Of a DNA stretch of 64,000 nucleotides, positions 8,504 through 17,463 are shown one piece after another. The notes beneath the pieces are model-generated. The model was not told the DNA's origin and did not search any database. It saw only the letters and a program-made list of their open reading frames with translations. This stretch comes from Thalassotalea_H castellviae (lineage in GTDB: Bacteria; Pseudomonadota; Gammaproteobacteria; Enterobacterales; Alteromonadaceae). Both the position numbers and the translations under genes were made by a program. Where the stretch lies: positions 1 through 64,000 of the forward strand of contig NZ_JAVRIF010000003.1 in NCBI RefSeq assembly GCF_031846185.1, written 5' to 3'. Numbering within the stretch: the first letter of the stretch is position 1; each line of letters opens with the position of its first letter.

Positions 8504-8863
8504 TTAAGAAATAGGCGGACGAAGTATAGCTTCAAGAAAGGTACTTGTTTGATCAATTTGATAAGGCGTTTTATTGATAATATTTAGCTTACCATCGACA
8601 TTGGAATTACTGACTAAAATCCAAGATAAGTGGCTGCCACTGCAATGACCACAGTGATGACAATCCTTTACATCGTGCTGTTCATCATCTGTATTATCAT
8701 TTAAGGCATTTCGATCATCTGCATGATCATGTTGAGTTTGAAGGTGCTCTATATCTATTTGGTGATTCTCAGATGTTGAAGATGCAACAGCAGTTAACGA
8801 TTGTAAAACAATCGAAAAGACTAAGAGCATTTTTAGTACAACATTAAGGTTCAAAGTTATCAC
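8504..8863 (-). CDS. Small secreted Cys/His-rich protein at head of czc operon (CzcI-like)
   Basis: A 119-residue protein with a signal peptide (about 1-28, ending AVAS). It has an H/D-rich linker (HLQTQHDHADD ... DDEQHDVKD), a CHHCGHCSGSH cluster, then a tail ending LRPPIS. GTG at 8863 gives this length; an internal ATG at about 8830 is an alternative, and neither has a strong ribosome site. A second protein with the same layout (signal, Cys/His cluster, tail ending RPPKHA) heads the other czc operon at 9929. Placement and layout recall CzcI-type small periplasmic proteins in czc loci, which are thought to modulate or sense metal. That role is inferred. Confidence 0.6.
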   Translation of the reverse strand: MITLNLNVVLKMLLVFSIVLQSLTAVASSTSENHQIDIEHLQTQHDHADDRNALNDNTDDEQHDVKDCHHCGHCSGSHLSWILVSNSNVDGKLNIINKTPYQIDQTSTFLEAILRPPIS

Positions 8864-8873
8864 CAGTTAAATA

Positions 8874-8890
8874 TAGTATTTAAAATACTA
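8874..8890. promoter_or_regulatory. 17-bp palindrome before the first czc operon
   Basis: TAGTATTT-A-AAATACTA is a perfect palindrome with 8-bp arms, centred 19 bases upstream of the GTG at 8863. It does not resemble the CTATAG dyad of the neighbouring promoter, so it could be the operator of a different regulator. No such regulator gene is adjacent. Confidence 0.4.
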
Positions 8891-8960
8891 GCAGAAACTA
8901 TTTTCTTAAACTAGCTTTTCAATTCAGTTTCCACGCTTTTACATTAAATAATTTTTATAT

Positions 8961-8991
8961 TTGACTCTATAGCCACTATAGATTTTATACT
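8961..8991 (+). promoter_or_regulatory. MerR-family (CadR-type) promoter of the CDF-czc operon
   Basis: The -35 TTGACT (8961-8966) and -10 TATACT (8986-8991) are separated by 19 bases, the stretched spacer typical of MerR-family activated promoters. The spacer holds the dyad CTATAGCCACTATAG. The same layout is present at 17476-17506 next to the CadR-like regulator gene, which makes that protein the likely activator. The start codon at 9021 leaves a leader of about 23 bases. Confidence 0.8.
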
Positions 8992-9020
8992 TATTTTAAT
9001 ATTATTACGGAATGTTAAAT

Positions 9021-9920
9021 ATGTCAGAAAAATGTAGTGGTCAGTGTCAATCATCTTCTACCAATGAAGATGTAAAAATTGATGCGCAATTAGATAACTA
9101 TAGTGGCGGGTTTGTCAGTACATATAAAGTGCCTCAAATGGACTGTCCTTCAGAAGAAAGGTTGATCAGGTTAGCACTAGATGGTGTGGAACCTTCTGTT
9201 GGCTTGCAATTTGATATTCCTAATCGCTTAGTGAAAGTTTTTCATGATGAAAATTTAGATGAAATAACAAAAAAGTTACAACAACTTAAACTCGGTGCAG
9301 AGTTAGCATCAACTAAAGAAAGTTGCAGCACAGAAGCTGCAAAAGCAAAAGATCTAGCCCAAAAAAATGAGATGAAAGAAGCATCAACACTAAAATGGTT
9401 GTTGGCTATTAACGGAGTCATGTTTTTTGTAGAGATAATTGCCGGGATTATTGCGCAGTCTGCTGGCCTTATTGCCGACTCATTAGATATGTTTGCTGAT
9501 GCTGCGGTGTATGGTTTAGCTATTTATGCCGTAGGTAAAAGTATCAGCATGAAACTTAGAGCGGCACATATATCTGGTGTACTTCAAATTATTCTAGCGC
9601 TAGGTGCTTTGAGTGAAGTCGTAAGACGCTTTATTTATGGTAGTGAGCCTATGTCATCTTTAATGATGATATTTGGTGGAATAGCACTAATCGCTAACAT
9701 TGCTTGTCTGTTTTTAATATTTGGCAACAAAGAAGACGGCGCTCATATGAAAGCGAGCTGGATTTTTTCCGCAAATGACGTTATCGCAAACGTTGGCGTA
9801 ATCTTAGCTGGTTTATTAGTTACAGTAACAAGCAGCCGTTATCCAGATTTAGTGATTGGTTTGATAATTGCCCTTGTCGTTTTAAACGGTGCTCGCCGCA
9901 TCTTACAGCTAAAGTATTAA
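9021..9920 (+). CDS. CDF-like cation transporter with N-terminal HMA-like domain
   Basis: A 299-residue inner-membrane protein. The N-terminal part (about 1-105) has a Cys-rich start (CSGQCQ) and an HMA-like fold with DCPSEE in place of the usual CxxC loop. The C-terminal part (from about 120) has six membrane helices with SLDMFADAAVYG in helix 2 and SANDVIANVGVI in helix 5. These match the CDF metal-site motifs HDxxD/DxxxD, with Asn replacing the second-site His. The usual cytosolic C-terminal CDF domain is absent. ATG at 9021 is preferred because ACGGA lies 9 bases upstream; ATG 9012 is too close to it. It is the first gene of the operon driven by the CadR-type promoter. Probable substrate Zn/Cd/Co. 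Confidence 0.75.
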   Translation: MSEKCSGQCQSSSTNEDVKIDAQLDNYSGGFVSTYKVPQMDCPSEERLIRLALDGVEPSVGLQFDIPNRLVKVFHDENLDEITKKLQQLKLGAELASTKESCSTEAAKAKDLAQKNEMKEASTLKWLLAINGVMFFVEIIAGIIAQSAGLIADSLDMFADAAVYGLAIYAVGKSISMKLRAAHISGVLQIILALGALSEVVRRFIYGSEPMSSLMMIFGGIALIANIACLFLIFGNKEDGAHMKASWIFSANDVIANVGVILAGLLVTVTSSRYPDLVIGLIIALVVLNGARRILQLKY

Positions 9921-9928
9921 GCAGAGAA

Positions 9929-10300
9929 ATGAAAATAGTGCACTCCTCGTATATAAAATCAAATATATCATACGTGATAATGATTTTAATCGCGGTGCAG
10001 TCTGTATTTTTTTCGCTAGAAGAACTTGAAATAAACTTAAACGAGAGTTCTTTTAACACATCACTAACTGAGTCAATTACCCCATTAAAAGCTTCAGAAA
10101 CCTCCAATGTATTTGAAGTAAATAATAGCTACACTTCAATTGATGATTGTAATTTTTGTTGCTGTTGTCACCTATTTTTAAATGCAGATTCTTCTTGTAA
10201 TGTTTTACAAGCAATAGATCAATTTCCCACCTACGCCTTAGTTTCTCCTGAGCTAAAAGGCTATATGTCGGTGCCATTTCGTCCCCCTAAACACGCCTAA
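9929..10300 (+). CDS. Small secreted Cys-rich protein, partner of the second czc operon
   Basis: A 123-residue protein starting 8 bases after the CDF gene. A hydrophobic segment at about 13-30 acts as signal or anchor. The central part is rich in Ser/Thr/Asn, then comes DDCNFCCCCHLFL, and the tail ends VPFRPPKHA. The layout (hydrophobic N-terminus, Cys/His cluster, Arg-Pro-Pro near the end) parallels the 119-residue protein at 8504-8863, although overall identity is low. I infer that both are czc-associated periplasmic metal-binding accessories of the CzcI kind. No enzymatic motif is present. Confidence 0.55.
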   Translation: MKIVHSSYIKSNISYVIMILIAVQSVFFSLEELEINLNESSFNTSLTESITPLKASETSNVFEVNNSYTSIDDCNFCCCCHLFLNADSSCNVLQAIDQFPTYALVSPELKGYMSVPFRPPKHA

Positions 10301-10370
10301 TTTTATATCAAATTTAAAGAGGTCAACATTATTGGCCTAAATAACAATATAAATTTATAGGAAAGTATAC

Positions 10371-11663
10371 ATGGCACTTAATACCTGTGCGCATCGCAAG
10401 ATAGTAATTTTGAGGTGTGTAACACCTCGGCTTAAATATATCGCGTTTCTCGCTTTGTCACTTTTTACATTTAATGTTTATGCCTTTGAAAAGCAGTTAA
10501 ATCTTCAAGAGGCAATTCAGCAGACGCTTAAACACAACCCTGAACTCAAAATATTTAATTTCAAACAAACCGCATTAACAGGACGAGAACAAACAGCAAG
10601 TTTAAATCCCGCTTATGAACTAGAACTTGAAGCCGAGAACTTTGCAGGCTCAGGTGAATTCTCTGCATTCGACAGCGCAGAATTAACCATCGCTCTATCT
10701 TCGGTTATTGAAATGGGGGATAAACGCTCAGCGCGAATTGGGCTTGTTTCAAATTCAAGAGCACTACTCACTGCTGAAAAAGAGGTAATAGCGCTAAACT
10801 TGATGGCTCAAGTCACTGAGAAGTACGTAGAAGTACTTGCTGCCCAACAAAGAGTGATATTGGCAGATAATGCATTGAAGTTAGCACAAGAAACGTTAGA
10901 GATTGTATCTCAGCGTAACCGCGCAGGTGCTACCCCTGAGGCTGAAGTGAAACGTTCAAAAGCAGTTATTGCTCAGGCAAATTTAACCGTTCAATCTGAA
11001 CGAAAGCGTTTGGAATATTTAAAACTTTCTTTAGCAGCTTTCTGGGGAGAAAACTCTGTAACTTTCTCTGAAGTACAAGGTGATCTTTTTCAGTTTGGCA
11101 ATGATAGTGACTTTAACACTCTCTTTGCGAAGTTAGAAAAAAATCCAGCAATTCAAATCTATGCAAGCGAACAGCGACTAAAAGAGGCTGAAATACGTTT
11201 AGCGAAAACAGAGGTCAATGCCAATATAAAATGGTCTGTTGGTGTTAGGCGTTCTCAAGAAGCCAATGATACTGCACTGGTCGCTGGCTTTAGCTTACCT
11301 TTGTTTGCTGAAAAGCGAAATTCTGGTGCAATCGCTAGTGCGCTAGCAGAGCGTGACCAAGTTGCCATAGAGAAAGAGGCGACTAAGTTGAGGTTTAGAA
11401 ATCACTTACTACGAGCATACTCCAATAGAAAACAAGCCATATTAACAGTTAATTCATTAAAGCAGTCGGTTATCCCAATGCTTGAAGATGCACTGGAAGA
11501 TACTCAAGACGCCTATCAAAAAGGTCGATATGGATATCTTGATTATGTATCGGCTAGACAAGAGCTGTTAAATGCTCGGCGAACCCTCATTGATGCGGCA
11601 TCTGCTGCCCTAATTTATGGCGCAGAGATAGAAAAACTAACAAACGAAGCGCTGTCACTCTAA
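10371..11663 (+). CDS. czcC: Outer-membrane efflux protein, CzcC type
   Basis: A 430-residue channel subunit of the second tripartite pump. The signal segment ends near residue 39 (FNVYAFEK), with a long positively charged lead. OEP repeats start at LNLQEAIQQTLKHNPEL and again at ASEQRLKEAEIRLAKTEV. The helical-barrel motifs RNRAGATPEAEVKRSKA and YQKGRYGYLDYVSARQELL are typical of CzcC/CusC-like proteins. It lies 70 bases after the small Cys-rich gene and 70 before czcB. It is only distantly similar to the other CzcC of this window (7203-8420), so the two operons are not a recent duplication. Confidence 0.85.
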   Translation: MALNTCAHRKIVILRCVTPRLKYIAFLALSLFTFNVYAFEKQLNLQEAIQQTLKHNPELKIFNFKQTALTGREQTASLNPAYELELEAENFAGSGEFSAFDSAELTIALSSVIEMGDKRSARIGLVSNSRALLTAEKEVIALNLMAQVTEKYVEVLAAQQRVILADNALKLAQETLEIVSQRNRAGATPEAEVKRSKAVIAQANLTVQSERKRLEYLKLSLAAFWGENSVTFSEVQGDLFQFGNDSDFNTLFAKLEKNPAIQIYASEQRLKEAEIRLAKTEVNANIKWSVGVRRSQEANDTALVAGFSLPLFAEKRNSGAIASALAERDQVAIEKEATKLRFRNHLLRAYSNRKQAILTVNSLKQSVIPMLEDALEDTQDAYQKGRYGYLDYVSARQELLNARRTLIDAASAALIYGAEIEKLTNEALSL

Positions 11664-11733
11664 AAAAGCATCACTTTAAGCTTAATAACAATTTATTGAT
11701 TCAGTTATTAACTGAATCGTTTAGGAATTCAAA

Positions 11734-12630
11734 ATGAAAAACTATTTACTCGCACTATTGATTTTTATTGGGTATTTGTCACCCATTCAAAGTGGTTTCG
11801 CTAGTGAAGATGAACATGAAGGCGAAGAAGGCATAAGCAAAATCGACAATAACATGGCAAAAAAGGTTGGTGTTGAAACAGCCTATTTAGCTTCAAAAAC
11901 GTTGAACCAAACTATCCCTGTATACGGCGCTACGACGATAGGCGCTGAACAATTATTTCAAGTTGGCGCTAGATATAACGGCGTTATAAAGACAATAAAC
12001 TCCACTGTTGGTGATAAGGTAAAAAAAGGCGATCTATTAGCCGTTATTGAATCTAATGAGAGCTTAAATACTTATAAAATAACATCGCCTGTTTCTGGGA
12101 CTGTTTTACAGCGAAATGGAAATATTGGCGGTATCACGCAAAACACCAGCTTGTTTGAAATCGTAAATTTTGACACCTTGTGGGCTGAATTTAAGGTGTT
12201 TACCAGCCAATATAATCAAATCAAAGTCGGTCAGCATGTTGATATTGAGCATGGTGAACACGCATTCAACTCCGTTATCACTAATATTATTCCAGCTAAA
12301 GATCAACCTTATGTATTAGCGCGGGTACGTTTAAACAATGCTGAGTTAAGCCTAACGTCAGGTCAATTATTAAAAGGCAACGTTAAAATAAATCAATTTG
12401 AGGTGGATTTAGCCGTTGAGAAAGTTGCTATACAAGAACTAGGTGGACAATTAGGTGTATTTGTTAAAGAAGGTGAAGAGTACGAATTTGCGCCGCTTGT
12501 ATTAGGGCGTTCAGATAAGAACTATATAGAGGTCATTGATGGCCTCAGTAAAGGCGCTGAATATGTGAGCAAAAACAGTTATCTGATCAAAGCAGATATT
12601 TTGAAATCTGAAGTAGAAGACGACGATTAG
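11734..12630 (+). CDS. czcB: RND periplasmic adaptor, CzcB type (short form)
   Basis: A 298-residue HlyD-family adaptor with a signal peptide ending near residue 24 (SGFASEDEHEGEEG). It has a short acidic start and then the lipoyl-like half motifs (GVIKTINSTVGDKVKKGDLL and SPVSGTVLQRNGNIGG) without a long coiled-coil hairpin between them. The barrel domain follows (LWAEFKVFTSQYNQIKVGQ). It is shorter than most CzcB proteins (350-520) and lacks the His-rich arm of the first CzcB here. A lack of the hairpin suggests a different mode of contact with the channel. It lies 10 bases before czcA. Confidence 0.83.
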   Translation: MKNYLLALLIFIGYLSPIQSGFASEDEHEGEEGISKIDNNMAKKVGVETAYLASKTLNQTIPVYGATTIGAEQLFQVGARYNGVIKTINSTVGDKVKKGDLLAVIESNESLNTYKITSPVSGTVLQRNGNIGGITQNTSLFEIVNFDTLWAEFKVFTSQYNQIKVGQHVDIEHGEHAFNSVITNIIPAKDQPYVLARVRLNNAELSLTSGQLLKGNVKINQFEVDLAVEKVAIQELGGQLGVFVKEGEEYEFAPLVLGRSDKNYIEVIDGLSKGAEYVSKNSYLIKADILKSEVEDDD

Positions 12631-12640
12631 GAGACGCAAT

Positions 12641-15600
12641 ATGATTGAATCAATTTTGCGTCTAGCAATAAATAGACGCTATTTAATACTAAGTCTGCTG
12701 ATGGTAATCATCGGCATTGGCATGTGGAGTTATCAAAAACTTCCTATTGATGCTGTTCCAGATATAACAAACGTGCAGGTACAAATAAATACCTCTGCCC
12801 CCGGTTATTCACCTTTAGAAGCAGAGCAAAGGGTAACCTTTCCTGTAGAAACCGCCTTAGCTGGATTGCCAAGGCTGTCTCACACCCGCTCCCTGTCAAG
12901 ATATGGATTATCTCAAGTAACCGTTATCTTTGAAGAGGGAACCGATATTTATTTTGCTCGCAACTTAATCAATGCAAGATTAGCTGCGATAAAAGGCGTT
13001 ATTCCCTCTGGCTTAGAGCCAGAAATGGGTCCTATTTCCACAGGGCTTGGCGAAATATTTATGTATACCGTACAAGCTTCTCCTGACGCTAAAATGCCTA
13101 ATGGAGAGCCTTACACCGCTATTGCCCTGAGGGAAATTCAAGACTGGATCATTAAACCGCAATTGGCTCAAGTTAAAGGCGTCATTGAGGTCAACAGTAT
13201 CGGCGGCTACAACAAGCAATATCATATAACACCGAAACCTGAAAAATTACTTTTTCATCAGGTAAGCTTTGAAGAAATATCTGATGCATTACGTAAAAAC
13301 AATGATAACCGTGGCGCAGGTTATATCGAACAAAACGGACAGCAAGTGTTAGTGCGCTCCATTGGGCAACTTGCGACAATAGATGAGATCCTCAATGTCA
13401 TCATCAAAAAGAACGATGGTATTCCTGTAAAAATAAGTGATGTTGCCAATGTTGCTATTGGCAAAGAACTTAGAACAGGGGCTGCTACTCGTAATGGCAT
13501 TGAGACAGTGCTTGGTACAACCATGATGCTGATTGGTGAGAATTCTCGTACTGTTGCCTTAGCAGTGGAACAGAAGCTCAGCGAAATACAAAAATCTCTG
13601 CCAAAGGGCATTACCGCAGAGCCTGTTTACGACAGAACAACGTTAGTAGATAAAGCGATTACAACCGTTACCAAAAACCTCGTTGAAGGTGCGCTATTAG
13701 TTATCGTTGTACTTTTCTTATTGCTTGGAAATTTACGCGCTGCATTAATAACCGCCGCTGTAATACCACTATCAATGTTAATGACAATCACAGGTATGGT
13801 ACAAGCGGGAGTATCTGCCAACTTAATGAGTCTCGGCGCATTGGACTTTGGTTTGATAGTGGACGGGGCTGTCATCATCGTTGAAAACTCTGTTCGTCGG
13901 TTAGCAGAGGCGCAACACAACGGCCATAGGCAAGACTTAAGGGAGCGACTAAATACTGTTTTTGAAGCCACTTCAGAAGTCATACGCCCAAGCCTGTTTG
14001 GTGTAGCTATTATCACAGTTGTTTACATACCTATTTTTACTTTAACTGGTGTTGAAGGGAAAATGTTCCACCCTATGGCGGCAACAGTCGTTATGGCGTT
14101 AATATCGGCCATGATCCTTTCAGTTACACTGGTTCCTGCTGCTGTTGCGATATTTATGAAAGGTAAAATCAGCGAAAAAGAAAGTGTAGTTATTCGTTCA
14201 ACCAAGTCTATTTATGAACCATTGTTAAAAATGGCGATGAAATTTCGTTGGATTATTGTTTCATTTGCAACGCTGTTAATGGGGTATAGCCTTTGGTTAG
14301 CAACTACGCTTGGGACAGAATTTGTTCCACAATTAAATGAAGGTGATATTGCACTACAGGCATTAAGAATTCCATCGACTGGCCTAGAGCAATCAGTAGA
14401 AATGCAAGAAGTACTTGAGCAACGTATTAAAGCGTTTCCTGAAGTTGATAAAGTATTCTCGCGCATCGGCACACCAGAAGTAGCAACTGATCCAATGCCA
14501 CCGAGTATTGCTGATATCTTTGTTATTTTAAAACCACGTAAAGATTGGGCCGAACCTTCAAAGCCAAAGAGTGAATTAGTTGAAGAAATGGAAGAGGTAC
14601 TGAAAAACATTCCGGGCAACAACTATGAATTCACTCAGCCTATTCAAATGCGTTTCAACGAATTGATTTCTGGTGTTAGAGCTGACGTGGGTATCAAAGT
14701 ATTTGGTGATGATTTGGATCGGTTATTACTTACCGCAAAAGATATTCTAAATATTGTGAAAACCGTGGACGGTGCTGCTGATGCCCGAATGGAACAGGTC
14801 ACAGGTGTTCCATCTTTATCAGTAATTCCTAAACGAGAAGCGCTTGGTAGGTATGGATTGAACGTTACCGAATTGCAAGACTGGGTTGCTACTGCGATTG
14901 GCGGTGAATCAGCGGGGATCATTTATGAAGGTGACAGACGATTTGAGTTAGTTGTTCGCCTACCAGAGCAAACAAGAACAGATATCGATGGCTTGAAGCA
15001 CCTGCCGCTTCCACTTGAGGGCGGTAACTATGTGCCACTTGAAGAAGTTGCAGAGCTTAAATCAGAGTCTTTACCTGCTCAAATTAGCCGTGAGAACGGA
15101 AAAAGAAGAGTTGTGGTTACCGTCAATGTTCGTGGCAGAGATTTAGGCGGCTTTGTAAAAGAAGTGAAAGCTAAAATTAATCAGGAAGGAGAAGTCCCAG
15201 CAGGATACTGGCTTGATTATGGTGGAACGTTTGAACAACTAGAGTCAGCAAGTAAGCGATTAAGCCTAGTTGTACCGATAACATTGGTTGTTATCTTAGG
15301 TATTTTGATTATAGCATTTGGTTCATTAAAAGATGCATTAATCATTTTCAGTGGCGTACCGTTAGCATTAACTGGGGGCGTATTTTCACTTTATTTAAGA
15401 GACATGCCCTTATCAATTTCGGCAGGTGTCGGCTTCATAGCATTGTCAGGTGTCGCCGTATTAAATGGCTTGGTTATGTTGGCTTTTATTCGAGATCTTT
15501 GGCATGAAAAAGGCGACCTTTACGTAGCAATCATTGAAGGTGCCATCATTCGTTTAAGACCTATTTTAATGACGGCACTGGTTGCTAGTTTAGGTTTTAT

Positions 15601-15769
15601 TCCAATGGCGTTAAACACTGGAATTGGTGCAGAAGTACAAAGACCACTAGCAACAGTTGTTATTGGCGGTATTGTATCTTCTACAATTTTAACTTTGTTT
15701 GTATTGCCTATTTTATATCAATGGGCGCATGGCTCTGAGAGTAGCAAACAGCAGTCCGACGAAATTTAA
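12641..15769 (+). CDS. czcA: Heavy-metal RND efflux transporter, CzcA (DFG-x3-DGA type)
   Basis: A 1042-residue RND pump. The helix-4 motif near residue 402 reads DFGLIVDGAVIIVEN, the classic divalent-metal signature of CzcA/CnrA/NccA. It is therefore a different subtype from the AIG-type pump at 2611-5811. Conserved starts are AVPDITNVQVQINT and FEEGTDIYFARNLIN; the second repeat opens near residue 525. It is the last gene of the CDF-small protein-czcC-czcB-czcA operon and is followed by a strong terminator. Co/Zn/Cd export is the likely role, consistent with a CadR-type promoter. Confidence 0.9.
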   Translation: MIESILRLAINRRYLILSLLMVIIGIGMWSYQKLPIDAVPDITNVQVQINTSAPGYSPLEAEQRVTFPVETALAGLPRLSHTRSLSRYGLSQVTVIFEEGTDIYFARNLINARLAAIKGVIPSGLEPEMGPISTGLGEIFMYTVQASPDAKMPNGEPYTAIALREIQDWIIKPQLAQVKGVIEVNSIGGYNKQYHITPKPEKLLFHQVSFEEISDALRKNNDNRGAGYIEQNGQQVLVRSIGQLATIDEILNVIIKKNDGIPVKISDVANVAIGKELRTGAATRNGIETVLGTTMMLIGENSRTVALAVEQKLSEIQKSLPKGITAEPVYDRTTLVDKAITTVTKNLVEGALLVIVVLFLLLGNLRAALITAAVIPLSMLMTITGMVQAGVSANLMSLGALDFGLIVDGAVIIVENSVRRLAEAQHNGHRQDLRERLNTVFEATSEVIRPSLFGVAIITVVYIPIFTLTGVEGKMFHPMAATVVMALISAMILSVTLVPAAVAIFMKGKISEKESVVIRSTKSIYEPLLKMAMKFRWIIVSFATLLMGYSLWLATTLGTEFVPQLNEGDIALQALRIPSTGLEQSVEMQEVLEQRIKAFPEVDKVFSRIGTPEVATDPMPPSIADIFVILKPRKDWAEPSKPKSELVEEMEEVLKNIPGNNYEFTQPIQMRFNELISGVRADVGIKVFGDDLDRLLLTAKDILNIVKTVDGAADARMEQVTGVPSLSVIPKREALGRYGLNVTELQDWVATAIGGESAGIIYEGDRRFELVVRLPEQTRTDIDGLKHLPLPLEGGNYVPLEEVAELKSESLPAQISRENGKRRVVVTVNVRGRDLGGFVKEVKAKINQEGEVPAGYWLDYGGTFEQLESASKRLSLVVPITLVVILGILIIAFGSLKDALIIFSGVPLALTGGVFSLYLRDMPLSISAGVGFIALSGVAVLNGLVMLAFIRDLWHEKGDLYVAIIEGAIIRLRPILMTALVASLGFIPMALNTGIGAEVQRPLATVVIGGIVSSTILTLFVLPILYQWAHGSESSKQQSDEI

Positions 15770-15776
15770 AAACAAT

Positions 15777-15812
15777 AAAGCAGCTTAATTTATGTTTAAG
15801 CTGCTTTTATAT
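15777..15812. terminator. Bidirectional terminator between czcA and czcD
   Basis: A perfect 12-bp inverted repeat (AAAGCAGCTTAA / TTAAGCTGCTTT, 7-base loop) is followed by T-rich sequence on both strands. It sits between two convergent genes. Confidence 0.85.
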
Positions 15813-15840
15813 TTAATCTTTTTATTTTAATTTTTAAAGT

Positions 15841-16728
15841 TTAATTCGTATCATCTCGGCAACTTTCATTTAGAAACTCAAACTCTATCGTCGTATGCGA
15901 TAAATGATAGGAAGCTAATTTAGTTGCAACTTCTTGTTTAAGTCTAATTAGGTCTTCAACTTCAAAGTTGTCTCTAAGCTCAAGATGCGCTGTTAAAACG
16001 TGACTTTCACCATCTAGTGACCAAAAGTGCATGTGGTGGATACCATTAACTTCTGGAAATTCCAGTAATGATTGTTTAATTCGTTCTTGGGTCTCTCTAT
16101 CTGGTGCCGCTTGAAGAAAAAGCACCAACGTTGATTTCAAGTTTCTAAAAACGTTAAATAAGATAAATAGCGTGAAGCCAATTGATAATAAAGGGTCTAA
16201 AATTGGCAGTTCAACAAAAAGAAGTACGACAGAAACAATAAGAACAGCAACCCAGCCAAGTACATCTTCAAGTAGATGCCATGTCAGTACTTTTTCATTT
16301 AATGTTTCACCCGCTTTTAATTTGAAAACTGCATATCCATTCACGGCAACACCGAGTATGGCAAGTCCCAGCATCCCCTCAACTACAGGCATTTCAGGAT
16401 TGGACAACCTTGGAATGGCTTCAAATAAAACCCAAATAGAACCAATAATCAAAACAATACTATTTACCAATGCACCAAAAAGTGTAAGACGGCGATAACC
16501 ATAGCTGAATTTGTCTGATGCTTCTTTATCTGAAAAACGACTTAAAATCCATGCAAAGCCGATAGACAGGCTATCACCTAAATCATGTACAGCATCTGCC
16601 ATTATCGCGGTACTGTTGGTAAGCCATCCACCAATAAACTCGATAATAGTAAATGTCACATTCAGAAAAAATGCCCAACCAATACGATCGCCTTTACCAT
16701 GCTGATGACTGTGACTATGGTTGTGCAT
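15841..16728 (-). CDS. czcD: CDF zinc/cadmium/cobalt exporter, CzcD/ZitB type
   Basis: A 295-residue cation diffusion facilitator that exchanges cytosolic Zn/Cd/Co for protons. It has a His-rich start (MHNHSHSHQHGKGD), six membrane helices, the metal-site motifs MADAVHDLGDS (helix 2) and WHLLEDVLGW (helix 5), and a C-terminal cytosolic domain (about 205-290) with the GIHHMHFWSL segment typical of ZitB/CzcD. Its start overlaps the end of the transglutaminase-like gene by 14 bases, so the two are co-translated. Both lie behind the CadR-type promoter at 17476-17506. Confidence 0.9.
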   Translation of the reverse strand: MHNHSHSHQHGKGDRIGWAFFLNVTFTIIEFIGGWLTNSTAIMADAVHDLGDSLSIGFAWILSRFSDKEASDKFSYGYRRLTLFGALVNSIVLIIGSIWVLFEAIPRLSNPEMPVVEGMLGLAILGVAVNGYAVFKLKAGETLNEKVLTWHLLEDVLGWVAVLIVSVVLLFVELPILDPLLSIGFTLFILFNVFRNLKSTLVLFLQAAPDRETQERIKQSLLEFPEVNGIHHMHFWSLDGESHVLTAHLELRDNFEVEDLIRLKQEVATKLASYHLSHTTIEFEFLNESCRDDTN

Positions 16729-17446
16729 TTTGTACCTCTAGTACTTTTTTATTTCTTAGTCTTGATACATTCATATTAATCAAGTGACGTATCACGCGTT
16801 GATATATCCAACGTTTTACTCCCGACAAATTAGTACCCTTTTCAAGATAAAACTCATCAGGGGAATCATAAAGCCCAAAGTCGTCATGAATACCTTCTTT
16901 TTGAATATAGGTATCCTCTCCACGCCAATCCGTACCGGGTGAAGATAAGCACTTTGTTGCAACACCATAACCACAAAACTCACCTTTTGCTTGGTCAAAT
17001 TTTTGCTGTAGTGAGCTTAAGTATTGCTCATCCAATATAAAGCCCTCTAAGTTTATCCAGCGTCCATCGAAATAAACTTCCACCCAACTATGGATGATGT
17101 ATTTAGGCGCTAACCAAAACACATAGGTTGGAATAGCACCTTTTTGTAATTGCTGATCAATAGTAAAACCGTGAAAACGACATTGAATGCCTAACCCTCG
17201 CAACAATGCCATCAGCAAGTTGCCTTTGGTATTACATTGTCCGTAACCATCGGATAAAACACTGCTTGCTGAAATATCATCACTCTCATTGTAACCAAAT
17301 AATATTTCATCTTTAACGAATTGGTAGGCTGCACCAATTTTGTTGAAGTTATCCAAGTTTTTCCACCCTCGTTGATTAATGAGAGATTGGATATTCTTAT
17401 GTTCAAAATTAACAATTGTCGTATTATTTAAATATTTTTTTGTCAT
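16715..17446 (-). CDS. Transglutaminase-like cysteine hydrolase in metal operon
   Basis: A 243-residue cytosolic protein. It shows the transglutaminase/papain-like triad: Cys in SDGYGQCNTKGNLL, His in YIIHSWVEVYFDGRW, and an acidic residue in INLEGFILDE. No signal peptide is present. ATG 17446 is chosen because GGAG lies 6 bases upstream; ATG 17458 would lie before that site. The gene overlaps czcD by 14 bases and follows a MerR-type promoter, so it should be induced with czcD by metal. Its substrate is unknown: peptide amidase, deglycylase and thiol-peptide metabolism are all possible. It is an unexpected companion for a CDF exporter. Confidence 0.65.
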   Translation of the reverse strand: MTKKYLNNTTIVNFEHKNIQSLINQRGWKNLDNFNKIGAAYQFVKDEILFGYNESDDISASSVLSDGYGQCNTKGNLLMALLRGLGIQCRFHGFTIDQQLQKGAIPTYVFWLAPKYIIHSWVEVYFDGRWINLEGFILDEQYLSSLQQKFDQAKGEFCGYGVATKCLSSPGTDWRGEDTYIQKEGIHDDFGLYDSPDEFYLEKGTNLSGVKRWIYQRVIRHLINMNVSRLRNKKVLEVQNAQP

Positions 17447-17463
17447 TTTATTCTCCATTCAAC

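Noticed and set aside
13627..14016. Minus-strand 129-residue frame inside the second czcA
   Set aside because: Antisense shadow of transmembrane codons; no independent signals.
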